NCBI RefSeq assembly: GCF_027111255.2 | Contig: NZ_CP114285.2 | Span: 5,146,001-5,210,000 of the forward strand | Reading direction: 5' to 3' | Length of the DNA: 64,000 nucleotides | From: Flavobacterium flavigenum | GTDB taxonomy: Bacteria; Bacteroidota; Bacteroidia; Flavobacteriales; Flavobacteriaceae | Part shown: piece by piece, positions 8,670-18,015 of the stretch | Numbering within the stretch: the stretch's first letter is position 1 | Layout of the letters: each line of letters starts with the position of its first letter | Notes under the pieces: generated by a model | The model's input: only the letters and a program-made list of their open reading frames with translations | Database searches by the model: none | What the model was told of the DNA's origin: nothing | Made by a program: the position numbers and the translations under genes

Positions 8670-9674
8670 TTACAATTTGGATTTAAATTTAGAAATCTTA
8701 AAATTCTTAGATTTAATAATTTTGCCATCATCTGTAATCATGATACAGCTATAATCAGGATCCTGATTAATAAAATCCATTCCCATTTTTTTTCCCAAAA
8801 CCATTAATGAGGTACTAAAACCATTGGCGACTTCAGCTTTAGGACCAAAAACAGTAACACTGCACAAACCCGTAGCAGGATATCCTGTTGCCGGATTGAT
8901 GATGTGCGAATAGCGTTTACCGTTAAAAACAACAAACTTTTCATAATTGCCGGATGTTGTCACAGCACCTCCGTTTAAAGGAACTACAGCAAAGATATCG
9001 TCTGGATGAAAAGGATTTGTAATTCCGATGTTCCAGTCCCTGCCATTAGGCTGTTTTCCCCAGGTAGTCATATCGCCTGAAGCATTTACGATCCCGGATT
9101 TTATTCCTTTTGCCAGCATCATATCACGGCATCTGTCGGCAGCATATCCTTCTCCTAAAGCGCCAAAACCAATTTTCATTCCTTTTAATCTCAGGAAAAT
9201 GGTGGAGTTTACACTATCTAAAATAATATTTTTGTAGCCCACTTTCTCTACCGATTTTTTGATGGCTTCCGCCGAAGGCATTTCGGTCATGGATCCATCA
9301 AATTTCCAAACACGGTCTAAGGCAGCAAAACTCACATCAAAAGCTCCATTGGTTTTTTTAGATAATTCGATTGCTCTCTGCATCAATTCAAAAACCTCCT
9401 GATCTACTTTTACGGGTTTGATTCCTGCATTTTGATTTACTTCTGAAACCTGCGAATCAGGTTTCCAGTCCGAGATTAGGTTTTCAATCCGGCTGATTTC
9501 TGCTATCACTTCATTAATGCTTTGTTCAGCTGTGAGAGTATCATTTGCAACAATGCGAATATCAAAACGTCCACCCATTAACAAAGTTGTTCTTTTACGC
9601 AATACCTGTGAATGCACTGAAAAACTCCAGAGAAGAATAAAAAGAAATAAAATTTTAGAATAACAGAGTTTCAT
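8670..9674 (-). CDS. apbE: FAD:protein FMN transferase ApbE
   Basis: The start at 9674 gives a clean signal peptide (MKLCYSKILFLFILLWSFSVHSQ); the open frame continues upstream to 9803 without a sensible N-terminus. The 334-residue protein has ApbE landmarks: FGALGEGYAADR, NASGDMTTWG and the C-terminal HIINPATGYP block. ApbE moves FMN from FAD onto a Thr/Ser of target proteins outside the cytosol. It is the last gene of a minus-strand group with the PepSY-flavodoxin reductase and DUF2271, whose TGAS motif could be the acceptor. Confidence 0.92.
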   Translation of the reverse strand: MKLCYSKILFLFILLWSFSVHSQVLRKRTTLLMGGRFDIRIVANDTLTAEQSINEVIAEISRIENLISDWKPDSQVSEVNQNAGIKPVKVDQEVFELMQRAIELSKKTNGAFDVSFAALDRVWKFDGSMTEMPSAEAIKKSVEKVGYKNIILDSVNSTIFLRLKGMKIGFGALGEGYAADRCRDMMLAKGIKSGIVNASGDMTTWGKQPNGRDWNIGITNPFHPDDIFAVVPLNGGAVTTSGNYEKFVVFNGKRYSHIINPATGYPATGLCSVTVFGPKAEVANGFSTSLMVLGKKMGMDFINQDPDYSCIMITDDGKIIKSKNFKISKFKSKL

Positions 9675-9889
9675 TTGATATAAAAATATTAATGGTAATC
9701 TAATGGTTATAATTCGTAAACAAAAATATAAGCACATAGGAACATAGTTTTTAAGATTAAGGCTTGAAAAAAAAGAATACAAAGAGAAACACATTTTTCT
9801 CACATGGCTATGTGTTTTAGAAATAAGTGAAACGTCTTTTTTTAAGACAAGGATGAACTATTATTCTATGTGTTAAACAATTAAATAAA

Positions 9890-12073
9890 TTAATAGCAAT
9901 CAGTTAGTAATTGTCCGTTTTTCTTATAATCATAAAGATTTTTAATGCTGTTTATCAGACATAACTCGTTCAGAATTGCTTCAACATCTTTTTGCATGGC
10001 TAGCGAACCGCAAATCATGATAACACCGCCTTGCTGTAATAAATCAATAAAAAAATCAGCGTCACGTTTTATTAAATCCATCACGTAAATGTGGTCTCCT
10101 TCACGTGAAAGTGCCAAATGAAAACCCATAAGTTTTTGTCTCTGAATCATTTCATCTGAAAACTTTTTATAACCTGAAACGGTTTCGGTTTCAATTCTGA
10201 AGCCAGAGTATAAATGGGTTTCCGTTTTTTTCTTGTTTTGCTCAATCATTCCCAGAAAGGGTGCAATTCCGGTTCCGTTAGAGATCAGGGCTACTTTTGG
10301 AGCTTTGTCTGGAAAATGAAAAGACTTGTTGCTTATGATTCGGGCTTTGAGGATATTTCCTATTTCAAGATTATTTAAAAATCCAGAACCTAATCCATGA
10401 GGATGCAGTTTGACAACCAGCTGAATGTTTCCGGAATGATTTCCGATAGAGTAGAGGCGTTCGCGCGAATCATTAGCAGGATAAATGGCCAGTAAATCTC
10501 CGGATTTGAATTTAGCCCGCATATTGGCCCGTAATGTTAGGATAAAAGTATGTTCTGTTTCAGAAATAGCTGTTTTGTCTAAAACCATGAGTTTTTGCAG
10601 TCCTTTGGGAACATGGTTGTATAAAGACGGAGTAACAGCTAACGGAATTCCGGTTTTTTTACTCCATAACTTCACCCAGTTTACAAATTCAACTGCCGAT
10701 TTATCATTAACGGTCTGCAGTTCCAGAAAACGTTCTGCCCAGTTTTGGTTTTCTAAAAGCTGATCGATTTCAACTGCAAACTTGCAAAAGTCGGGATACG
10801 ATTCTGAACCAAAGCCTACTACTGAAAAATTGATTTTTTGTTGTTGATGCTGTTTGTTCAAAAGCGATTTAAACTGCGTTCCGTTTGATGGGGCATCACC
10901 TAAACCGTGCGTTGAAGAAAAAACAATAATATGCTCCGCTTTTGGATACACAGAAAACCGGTTCAATTCGGATATAAAAGCCTTGTGTCCCTGATCGGTT
11001 AATTGGTTCAGAATTGCATTGGCAAACCTGAAAGTGCTCCCGTTTTCAGAACCCACTAAAAGAATGATACTACTTTCGTGAGCTTTATATTTATTTTTTA
11101 TACGGCTGGAGCGTCGTTTTAGAGTAATCGTAAATCCCGAATAAATAAAGAAAAGGATATTGACACAGGCTAAAGCCAAAATGATAGCCCAGACTGCATT
11201 TATTCTTCCTGTATGAAGATCAAGACTCAACGCAGATAACGGAACGGTATTAGGGAAGCGTTTTTCTGAAACAACAGCTCCCGTAATCTGATTTACTTCA
11301 ATTTCACGGTCTTTTAATTCGATGATGTAGTATTCTTCCGGATCATCCGTAAAAGGGAATTCTATTTTTTTTATATCAGAAAGAAAGGTATTTTTGAATA
11401 TGGAAGTTTTTTTCGCTTCTTCCGATAGTTCCGTTTTTACAGGCTTTACTTTGTTATCACCCATAAAAAAGTTGAATCTTTCAAGCGAAAGATAAGTTCC
11501 GGTGAGTGCAATAATGAAAATCGGAATTAAAGCCAGTCGTCCTAAAACGACATGGTAATACTGCGCAAAATATTCTTTAATGACTTTAGAAAAGAAATTT
11601 CGGATTCCGCGCTGTCTTTTCAAAACAAGAACAAAACCCGAAATTGATATTAGTAGTAGGCAAAAAGAGATTGTTCCCACAAAAAAACGTCCAGCTTCAT
11701 GAAGAAACAAAGAGCGGTGAAACCCCGTAATCCATTGAATAAATTCGCTTTTTTTCTCAGGCGTACCTAATATTTTACCTGTTTTTGGATCGATGTAAGC
11801 GTTAATGTCATCTCCATTTTCGTCAATTGCCTGCAGGGTTACAAACTGGTTGTAATCGACACTCAACTCTGTAATTTCAGGATATGCTTTTCTTAGTACT
11901 GGCAGTGTTTCCCCTAAAGTTATCTGATTAAAACCGGCTCCTTTGTATGGCAGTGTCTTTTCCTGGGCCGCATCAATCGCCAGAATGATTCCGGTTACCG
12001 AAGCCAAAATTAAAAAAACAGAAGAAAATAAGGCCAGGGAAAGGTGTGCGTAACGCCAGAAAGATAGAGTCAT
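9890..12073 (-). CDS. PepSY-TM / flavodoxin / FAD-NADPH reductase fusion
   Basis: A 727-residue fusion. Residues 1 to ~325 hold PepSY-associated transmembrane segments (about 8-33, 130-152, 173-197, 293-318) with two periplasmic PepSY-like parts. A flavodoxin domain follows (~335-480; GSENGSTFRFA FMN loop and THGLGDAPSNG). The C-terminal third is a sulfite-reductase-like FAD/NADPH module with RLYSIGNHSG and the NGTGIAPFLGM pyrophosphate motif. Such proteins carry electrons from cytosolic NADPH across the inner membrane. Position next to ApbE and DUF2271 suggests it feeds a flavinylated periplasmic acceptor (inference). Confidence 0.88.
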   Translation of the reverse strand: MTLSFWRYAHLSLALFSSVFLILASVTGIILAIDAAQEKTLPYKGAGFNQITLGETLPVLRKAYPEITELSVDYNQFVTLQAIDENGDDINAYIDPKTGKILGTPEKKSEFIQWITGFHRSLFLHEAGRFFVGTISFCLLLISISGFVLVLKRQRGIRNFFSKVIKEYFAQYYHVVLGRLALIPIFIIALTGTYLSLERFNFFMGDNKVKPVKTELSEEAKKTSIFKNTFLSDIKKIEFPFTDDPEEYYIIELKDREIEVNQITGAVVSEKRFPNTVPLSALSLDLHTGRINAVWAIILALACVNILFFIYSGFTITLKRRSSRIKNKYKAHESSIILLVGSENGSTFRFANAILNQLTDQGHKAFISELNRFSVYPKAEHIIVFSSTHGLGDAPSNGTQFKSLLNKQHQQQKINFSVVGFGSESYPDFCKFAVEIDQLLENQNWAERFLELQTVNDKSAVEFVNWVKLWSKKTGIPLAVTPSLYNHVPKGLQKLMVLDKTAISETEHTFILTLRANMRAKFKSGDLLAIYPANDSRERLYSIGNHSGNIQLVVKLHPHGLGSGFLNNLEIGNILKARIISNKSFHFPDKAPKVALISNGTGIAPFLGMIEQNKKKTETHLYSGFRIETETVSGYKKFSDEMIQRQKLMGFHLALSREGDHIYVMDLIKRDADFFIDLLQQGGVIMICGSLAMQKDVEAILNELCLINSIKNLYDYKKNGQLLTDCY

Positions 12074-12100
12074 TGCGTGTTTTATAGAGAAGTAATCAGA

Positions 12101-12583
12101 TTATATTTTATTTAGTCTTACGTATCTGATGTAGCCTTTGCCCTCTGTTTTTGCAGCAATCCCTTCAGTTGTAAGCGGAATTTCAAGATCGTTTACGTAA
12201 TATTTCTGATCTTCGACAGCCGATTCAAAACGTAATTTATAACCTTTGTTGATTTTGGAATCTTCAATTTCTATAGAAGTAATACTACGGTCTCCACCCG
12301 TAACAGAAGCACCGGTTTTGGCGCTTATATCTTCAGTTTTTTTAGTATGAAATTTGTTCCATTCTTTCAATGATTTATACCATTTTTTATCGTCACCCAT
12401 TACATAAAGCGTTTTTTCATACTCTCCTTTGGCATTGATAAGCGAAACTACGATGTAAGCTCCTTCACCCATGTAGTTTGACATTTGAAGCATACATTTA
12501 TATTTTGAGGCCTGTGCATTTATAGTAAAAGAAACAAAACATACAAGGGCGCCCGTAAGAGCAGTTTTAATAATAGATTTCAT
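12101..12583 (-). CDS. DUF2271 periplasmic protein, candidate FMN carrier
   Basis: A 160-residue protein with a signal peptide ending at INAQA. The pattern matches DUF2271 proteins, which commonly neighbour PepSY reductases and ApbE. Residues 90-93 read TGAS (context SAKTGASV), close to the ApbE target consensus [S/T]GA[T/S], so S93 is a candidate FMN attachment site. The gene is 27 bp upstream of the PepSY reductase on the same strand, consistent with an operon and a role as an electron acceptor or shuttle. Confidence 0.78.
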   Translation of the reverse strand: MKSIIKTALTGALVCFVSFTINAQASKYKCMLQMSNYMGEGAYIVVSLINAKGEYEKTLYVMGDDKKWYKSLKEWNKFHTKKTEDISAKTGASVTGGDRSITSIEIEDSKINKGYKLRFESAVEDQKYYVNDLEIPLTTEGIAAKTEGKGYIRYVRLNKI

Positions 12584-12637
12584 TTGAAATTGATTTGTTT
12601 TTATTGGAAATTGGAAAAAAATTGAAGTTGTATTAAG

Positions 12638-14146
12638 TTACTTTAAAAATTCAACTGAAATATTACTTTTTGCAAGTGACTCATTTTCCTTTGCCAGAGC
12701 ATAAGCGCTTTCGTCAAATTCAGTGATAATTTCTTTTTTCGCACCTATAGATAAAAGATATTTCAGTATTGTATCGTCTTTGGCAACCATTGCAGCTTTA
12801 TGCAAAGCTGTTAAACCATCTTTGTTTTTGGTATTGATGTCGATGTTTAAATCAGCTATCTTTTTCAGCAATGCTAAATCATTTTTGATCACAGCTAAAT
12901 GGTATAATGTATTTCCGTCTTTTTGAGGAGTGGCTAAATTTAATCCTTTATCCTGTAGTAATTTTGCCTTGGCTGCAAAAGCATCTTGTTTTGCATTAGC
13001 ACCTTCCTGACCACGTCCCATCATTTGAGGGCGATAAGAATTAACCAGATAGACGCCTAAATTGTTGTCATCATTATCTTTTATATTCACATCGGCACCT
13101 TTAGCCAAAAGCAAATTTACAGCATCAGCACTTCCGTATTTAACCGCATTTGTCAAGGCAGATTCGCCTTTTAAATTTTGAAGGTTTACATTTTTTGCTA
13201 AAGGAAGCAAAAGTTCCAAACCCGAAGTTTCCCTTGCAGAAGCAGCAGCCATTAATGGCGTATTGCCTTCTTTATCTGCTTTGTTCGGATCAACACCTTT
13301 ACTTATGAAATAGTTGATAATTTCTGTCTGGTTTGGTTTACCTGCCAAAAGATGTAAAACATTTTGTCCTGATTTATTAAGTGCAGTCGGCTTAATTTTT
13401 ACTTCTTCAACCAGATATTTGTAAGTTTCGATTGTATTGGTCTCTCTTCGGCTTCCCTGTGCAGCAGTAAAAAGTGCATCATCATTTGGCTTAACACCCT
13501 TTTCAAGAAGTTTTTTCAATAGTATTATATTTCCTGATCTTGCAGCGTATGTAAAAGCTGTATTACCATCATTATCCACATCTTTTAAGGACATTCCTTT
13601 TGTAGCAAAATATTCAGCAGCTTTTAATTCTTTGTCGGATGAAATAGCCAATAATAACAGGTTGGCACCATTTTGATATTTTTTCTTAGGGTCTATTCCG
13701 GCTTTAAAAAAAGCCTCATAAATTTCAGGATTGCTTTGTCCGCTACTGGCTGCTGCCGTCACTGGGAAAGCACCGTGGCTGTCTTCTAAGTTAACATCAG
13801 ATCCTTTAGCAATCAGATATTTTACAATTTCAGCATTTCCTTTTCCTGAAGCCCAATGAAGATAAATTCGGTTATCGTGTGTTGGCTTATTTATTTCATT
13901 TCCTGGCTGTTCTAATAAAAATTTTATGGTTTCTGTTGGAGCATCATTATTAATTGCCATTACAACTGCATCAAAAGCATTTGATGTTGAGGCAGAGGGG
14001 CTGTTTCCCTTTGCTATTTCTGCCTTTACAGCTTCAACATTGGGAGCTGTTTTCCAAAAAGATTGTTCTAATAATATGTTTTTTTGCTGGGCATTTACGA
14101 ATGCCGAAGCTACTAAGGCTAAAGAAACAAAAAGGTTAGTTTTCAT
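12638..14146 (-). CDS. Secreted ankyrin-repeat protein
   Basis: Start chosen at 14146 because it begins the signal peptide MKTNLFVSLALVASAFVNAQ; the frame is open upstream to 14203. About 500 residues made of roughly eleven ankyrin repeats, e.g. units with GNTAFTYAARSGNIILLKKL and GADVNIKDNDDNNLG. It would be a protein-binding scaffold in the periplasm or at the surface. It is first in the minus-strand group with DUF2271, the PepSY reductase and ApbE (gaps 54, 27 and 215 bp), so a scaffold role for the redox set is plausible but unproven. Confidence 0.88.
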   Translation of the reverse strand: MKTNLFVSLALVASAFVNAQQKNILLEQSFWKTAPNVEAVKAEIAKGNSPSASTSNAFDAVVMAINNDAPTETIKFLLEQPGNEINKPTHDNRIYLHWASGKGNAEIVKYLIAKGSDVNLEDSHGAFPVTAAASSGQSNPEIYEAFFKAGIDPKKKYQNGANLLLLAISSDKELKAAEYFATKGMSLKDVDNDGNTAFTYAARSGNIILLKKLLEKGVKPNDDALFTAAQGSRRETNTIETYKYLVEEVKIKPTALNKSGQNVLHLLAGKPNQTEIINYFISKGVDPNKADKEGNTPLMAAASARETSGLELLLPLAKNVNLQNLKGESALTNAVKYGSADAVNLLLAKGADVNIKDNDDNNLGVYLVNSYRPQMMGRGQEGANAKQDAFAAKAKLLQDKGLNLATPQKDGNTLYHLAVIKNDLALLKKIADLNIDINTKNKDGLTALHKAAMVAKDDTILKYLLSIGAKKEIITEFDESAYALAKENESLAKSNISVEFLK

Positions 14147-14457
14147 AAATTCTGTAGAATTCTTTATTAATAGATTTGAAGTATTTGATTCATTTATCAC
14201 CAAAAGGTTTAAATCGAGTTGAAATTAAATTATTTAGAATAAATAAAAATAAGGCAAATATAAAAATAAATAATAAAATAGCAATGTTTATTTTGGATCA
14301 GTGAAAGTTTTAAAATAATTATAATCACTCCAGATTGGGTATGTATTGATGTTATTTTTATTAAGGAAAATTATATAAGTAATAGGGTGAATTTTATAAA
14401 TTTTACTAGTTTAAATTTTAGATTTTTGTATTTAATTTAAAATTTAAAGCCCAAATT

Positions 14458-15684
14458 ATGAAAAATACAAACTATATTATGAGTCTTTCGATGGCAGTAT
14501 TGACATTATTTAGCTGTTCGAATGATGATAAAGCTTCGAGTGATCCGGGAACACCAACAAATCCGGTTGAGAATAATTCACCCAACACAGCCTATACACC
14601 TGCATTTGAAGGTCAAACCAGAATTGGTGGGCTTCAGACTAATACAGAATATGAAGCAAAAATTATCACATCAGGATTAACAAGTCCATGGGGTGTCAAA
14701 AGTCTTCCTGATGGCAGGCTTTTAGTTACTGAAAAAGCAGGAAATATGCGTATTGTGAAAGTGACTGGAGAAGTAAGTGCAGCAATTACCGGTTTACCAG
14801 CTGTTAATGCTTCAAATCAGGGAGGTTTATTAGGTTTATGTCTTGATCCTGATTTTGCATCAAACCGAATGATTTACTGGGTCTTTGCTGAAGCAGGAAC
14901 AGGAGGAAATAGAACTGCAGTTGCCAAAGGAAAATTATCAAATGATGAAAAAACAATCGAAGGCGCTACAGTAATTTATCGTGCAAATCCGGCAAATCCA
15001 AGTGATCTTCATTATGGTGGACGTATTCTTTTTGATAAAACTGGAAACCTTATCGTTAGTACAGGAGAGCGTTCTGTTTTAGAAACCAGACCATTGGCTC
15101 AGTCAGTTACGGCTGCCTTAGGAAAAGTAATCCGTATAACTAAAGACGGGCAGCCAGCATCAGGTAATCCAAATTTTAATCAGGCAGGAGCTTTACCAGA
15201 ATTGTATAGTATAGGACATAGAAATCCGCAGGGACTGGCACTTCATCCAGATACAGGTGAAATCTGGCTGAGCGAGCATGGACCCCGAGGAGGTGATGAA
15301 ATCAATCGTTTAAAAGCGGGTTCAAACTACGGATGGCCAGTTATTACTTATGGAATTGAGTATGGCGGACAAAAGATAGGTGAAGGAATCCAGAAAAAAG
15401 AAGGTATGGAACAGCCTGTTTATTACTGGGATCCTGTTGTGTCGCCTAGCGGAATGACGTTTTATAAAGGTAATCGCGTGCCAGAATGGGAGAACAACTT
15501 ATTTATAGGTGCATTAAGTGGTCAGCACATTATACGTCTTGCCATTAAAGACAATCGGGTTATTGGTGAAGAAAGACTTCTGGTTAGCGAAGGTCAGCGA
15601 TTTAGGGATATTACCCAAGGAAATGACGGAGCTTTATATGCAGTAACTGATGGGGGAAGACTTTATAGAATTGATAAAAAATAA
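14458..15684 (+). CDS. PQQ-dependent sugar dehydrogenase-like lipoprotein
   Basis: A 408-residue lipoprotein (lipobox LFSC, Cys20). The beta-propeller has motifs of the glucose/sorbosone dehydrogenase family: LTSPWGVKSLPDGRLLVTEK at the start, GHRNPQGLALHP, and LSEHGPRGGDEINRLKAGSNYGWP. This family oxidises aldoses with PQQ on the outer side of the membrane. No PQQ synthesis genes are visible, so cofactor must be taken up or made elsewhere. It ends in a strong terminator and is monocistronic. Confidence 0.9.
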   Translation: MKNTNYIMSLSMAVLTLFSCSNDDKASSDPGTPTNPVENNSPNTAYTPAFEGQTRIGGLQTNTEYEAKIITSGLTSPWGVKSLPDGRLLVTEKAGNMRIVKVTGEVSAAITGLPAVNASNQGGLLGLCLDPDFASNRMIYWVFAEAGTGGNRTAVAKGKLSNDEKTIEGATVIYRANPANPSDLHYGGRILFDKTGNLIVSTGERSVLETRPLAQSVTAALGKVIRITKDGQPASGNPNFNQAGALPELYSIGHRNPQGLALHPDTGEIWLSEHGPRGGDEINRLKAGSNYGWPVITYGIEYGGQKIGEGIQKKEGMEQPVYYWDPVVSPSGMTFYKGNRVPEWENNLFIGALSGQHIIRLAIKDNRVIGEERLLVSEGQRFRDITQGNDGALYAVTDGGRLYRIDKK

Positions 15685-15711
15685 AGGATTACTTACTTGA
15701 AAATAGTAGTA

Positions 15712-15742
15712 GCCGGAAGACACAATCTTCCGGCTTTTTTTT
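15712..15742 (+). terminator. Rho-independent terminator
   Basis: A perfect 9-bp stem (GCCGGAAGA / TCTTCCGGC) with a 5-nt loop is followed by eight T, after the sugar dehydrogenase gene. Confidence 0.92.
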
Positions 15743-15848
15743 GGAATCTTATTAAGAAAAAAATAACAGAATGAACTTCAATTCTAATGTTATTTTAATG
15801 TTGGCCATAAAATTTCGTCCTAACTTGCGCCACATTAAGAAAAGGAAA

Positions 15849-16253
15849 ATGTTGAGCAGAATTAAAAATAGTATCTTTTGTAAATGCCTTCAGGCGTTGT
15901 TAATCGGCTATTTTTTAATCAATAGCATCAATGTATCAAATAGTTTTGGAAGAATTATAGCTGATAATGCAGCAACTGGTACCGTGAAGGGTATGACTTG
16001 TAATTTTCTTAAGAAAATATTCAAATGTGACGGAATTCCAGAAGAACTGGATGACTACGAAACAAAAGAAACCAAAACCGCTAAACTTGCAAAAGGGGTT
16101 CTTTCATTGGATTATCTTGTTCCATTAAATACTTCATTGTCTGTTTTGTACTTTCAAATTAGTTCAAATAGAAAAAACTACATTGATAATCAGATATTCT
16201 CATTTGGTTTTCATGGTAAAATTCATTTACCGCCTCCTGAATTTATTGTATAA
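15849..16253 (+). CDS. Small exported protein before a type I secretion operon
   Basis: I prefer the ATG at 15849 (134 aa) because a hydrophobic export signal follows (LQALLIGYFLINSINVSNSFG); an in-frame ATG at 15771 also exists. No family is recognised. It contains two cysteines (CNFLKKIFKC) and ends hydrophobically. It lies 105 bp upstream of the ABC/HlyD/TolC operon on the same strand, so it could be a substrate or accessory factor of that exporter, but nothing in the sequence proves it. Confidence 0.55.
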   Translation: MLSRIKNSIFCKCLQALLIGYFLINSINVSNSFGRIIADNAATGTVKGMTCNFLKKIFKCDGIPEELDDYETKETKTAKLAKGVLSLDYLVPLNTSLSVLYFQISSNRKNYIDNQIFSFGFHGKIHLPPPEFIV

Positions 16254-16357
16254 ATAAGTATCATTATTTTGTGGGACAGGAAAAAATTTCTTATCCTTAA
16301 AAATACGCATTTTGTTGTACATTAGTATCTGTTAATCTTGTATTTATATATAAATTC

Positions 16358-18013
16358 ATGACACCATTAAAACGTTTTTACGATCTACTTCATCTTGACA
16401 AGCGCGATGTATATCAAATCATTTTTTATGCTGCTTTTGCCGGATTAGTAAACCTTTCACTGCCTTTAGGGATCCAGGCAATTATTAATTTTATCCAGAG
16501 CGGACAGCTAAGTGTTTCCTGGATTGTACTTGTAATTTTGGTTACAATTGGAGTTGGTTTCGGAGGAATCCTGACCATCTTACAGCTTAGAATAGTAGAA
16601 AACCTGCAGCAGCGAATTTTTGTGCGTTCTTCATTTGAGTTTGCGTACAAGATGCCTTTGATTAAATTTAAGGAAATGTATTCAGAATATGCCCCGGAAA
16701 AAGCCAATCGCTTTTTTGATACTTTAACGGTGCAAAAAGGAACTGCAAAGCTTTTACTGGATTTTTGTACTGCTTTTTTACAGGTTGGTCTCGGAATCAT
16801 ATTATTGGTTTTGTACCATTCTTTCTTTACCGTAATCGGTCTTTTGTTTATCGTAATTTTATATGTAATTTTTAAATTTTCATATAAAGACGGACTTGAA
16901 ACGAGTCTTAACGAATCAAAATTTAAGTATAAAGTTGCGGCCTGGCTTCAGGAAATTGCACGTAATCGTGATAGTTTTCGTAAAAAAGGAGGTTTTGAAT
17001 ATGCGCTGGAAAGAAACGATGGTTATGTAAGCAAGTACCTGAATTATCGTGAAAAGCATTTTCAGGTTATGAAAAAACAATACATTCAGCTGATTATTTT
17101 TAAAGTTATTGTTACAGCTGCCCTTTTGTCTATTGGTGGTTTCCTGGTAATTCACCATCAAATGAACATCGGGCAGTTTGTGGCAGCTGAAATCGTTATT
17201 GTTTTACTAATTAATTCGGTAGAGAAAATTATTTTCGGACTGGAATCTTTCTATGATGTACTGACATCATTAGAAAAAATTGGACAAGTAACCGATATGG
17301 AAACATCTTGTATTCCGGAAACATCTGCAGTAACTGAAACAGGAATAAACATCGAAACTGAAAGTGTAGGTTACAATTATCCGGATCACAATAAAAAATC
17401 GCTTAAAAATATCAACCTGAAAATAAATCAGGGCGAAAAGATCATTTTAAGAGGAACAAATGGCGCCGGAAAAAGTACTTTATTGCGTTTATTGTCAGGT
17501 TTGCTTGAACCTGAAACCGGTGCGATGTATGTAACGGATAATTATATGAATCGTCTTAACGAGGATACTTACAGGGCACAGGCGGGAACTTATTTGCAGG
17601 GAGATACACTTTTTGCCGGAACCATTAGAGAAAATATTCTTTTCGGGAATGATACACTTAATAATGATGATCTTAAATGGGCTTTAGATAACGTAGGGCT
17701 TACACCGGATATTAAAACATTCCCTAACGGGCTCGAACATCAGGTACATCCGGGTGGTAATGAACTTTCGGCTTCAGATACCCAGAAAATTCTTTTGGCA
17801 CGAAGCATTGTTCATAAACCTAATATATTATTCCTTGAAGATCCGGTTGATAAAATGGACGAATTGACCTCAGGTAAAATTATCGATTTTTTACTTTCTG
17901 AACAAAATGAGTGGACGGTAATTGTAACTTCTAAAAATGATATCTGGAAGAACAAATGTAACCGTATGATAACGATCGATGACGGAAAAATTATTAATGA
18001 CATAAAGCTTTAA
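16358..18013 (+). CDS. Type I secretion ABC transporter (permease-ATPase)
   Basis: A 551-residue half-transporter: an ABC type 1 transmembrane region (~20-300, about six helices) and an ATPase domain. Walker A is G366TNGAGKST374; a Q-loop glutamine (YLQGDT) and Walker B (ILFLEDP) are present. The signature motif is ELSASDTQ instead of LSGGQ, and the H-loop position reads TSKND with no histidine. It is followed after 2 bp by an HlyD gene and then a TolC gene, which defines a type I secretion system. There is no C39 peptidase domain, so cargo with a double-glycine leader is unlikely. Confidence 0.88.
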   Translation: MTPLKRFYDLLHLDKRDVYQIIFYAAFAGLVNLSLPLGIQAIINFIQSGQLSVSWIVLVILVTIGVGFGGILTILQLRIVENLQQRIFVRSSFEFAYKMPLIKFKEMYSEYAPEKANRFFDTLTVQKGTAKLLLDFCTAFLQVGLGIILLVLYHSFFTVIGLLFIVILYVIFKFSYKDGLETSLNESKFKYKVAAWLQEIARNRDSFRKKGGFEYALERNDGYVSKYLNYREKHFQVMKKQYIQLIIFKVIVTAALLSIGGFLVIHHQMNIGQFVAAEIVIVLLINSVEKIIFGLESFYDVLTSLEKIGQVTDMETSCIPETSAVTETGINIETESVGYNYPDHNKKSLKNINLKINQGEKIILRGTNGAGKSTLLRLLSGLLEPETGAMYVTDNYMNRLNEDTYRAQAGTYLQGDTLFAGTIRENILFGNDTLNNDDLKWALDNVGLTPDIKTFPNGLEHQVHPGGNELSASDTQKILLARSIVHKPNILFLEDPVDKMDELTSGKIIDFLLSEQNEWTVIVTSKNDIWKNKCNRMITIDDGKIINDIKL

Positions 18014-18015
18014 TC

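Noticed and set aside
9675..9803. N-terminal extension of ApbE.
   Set aside because: It would put 43 residues before a clean signal peptide; the ATG at 9674 is better.
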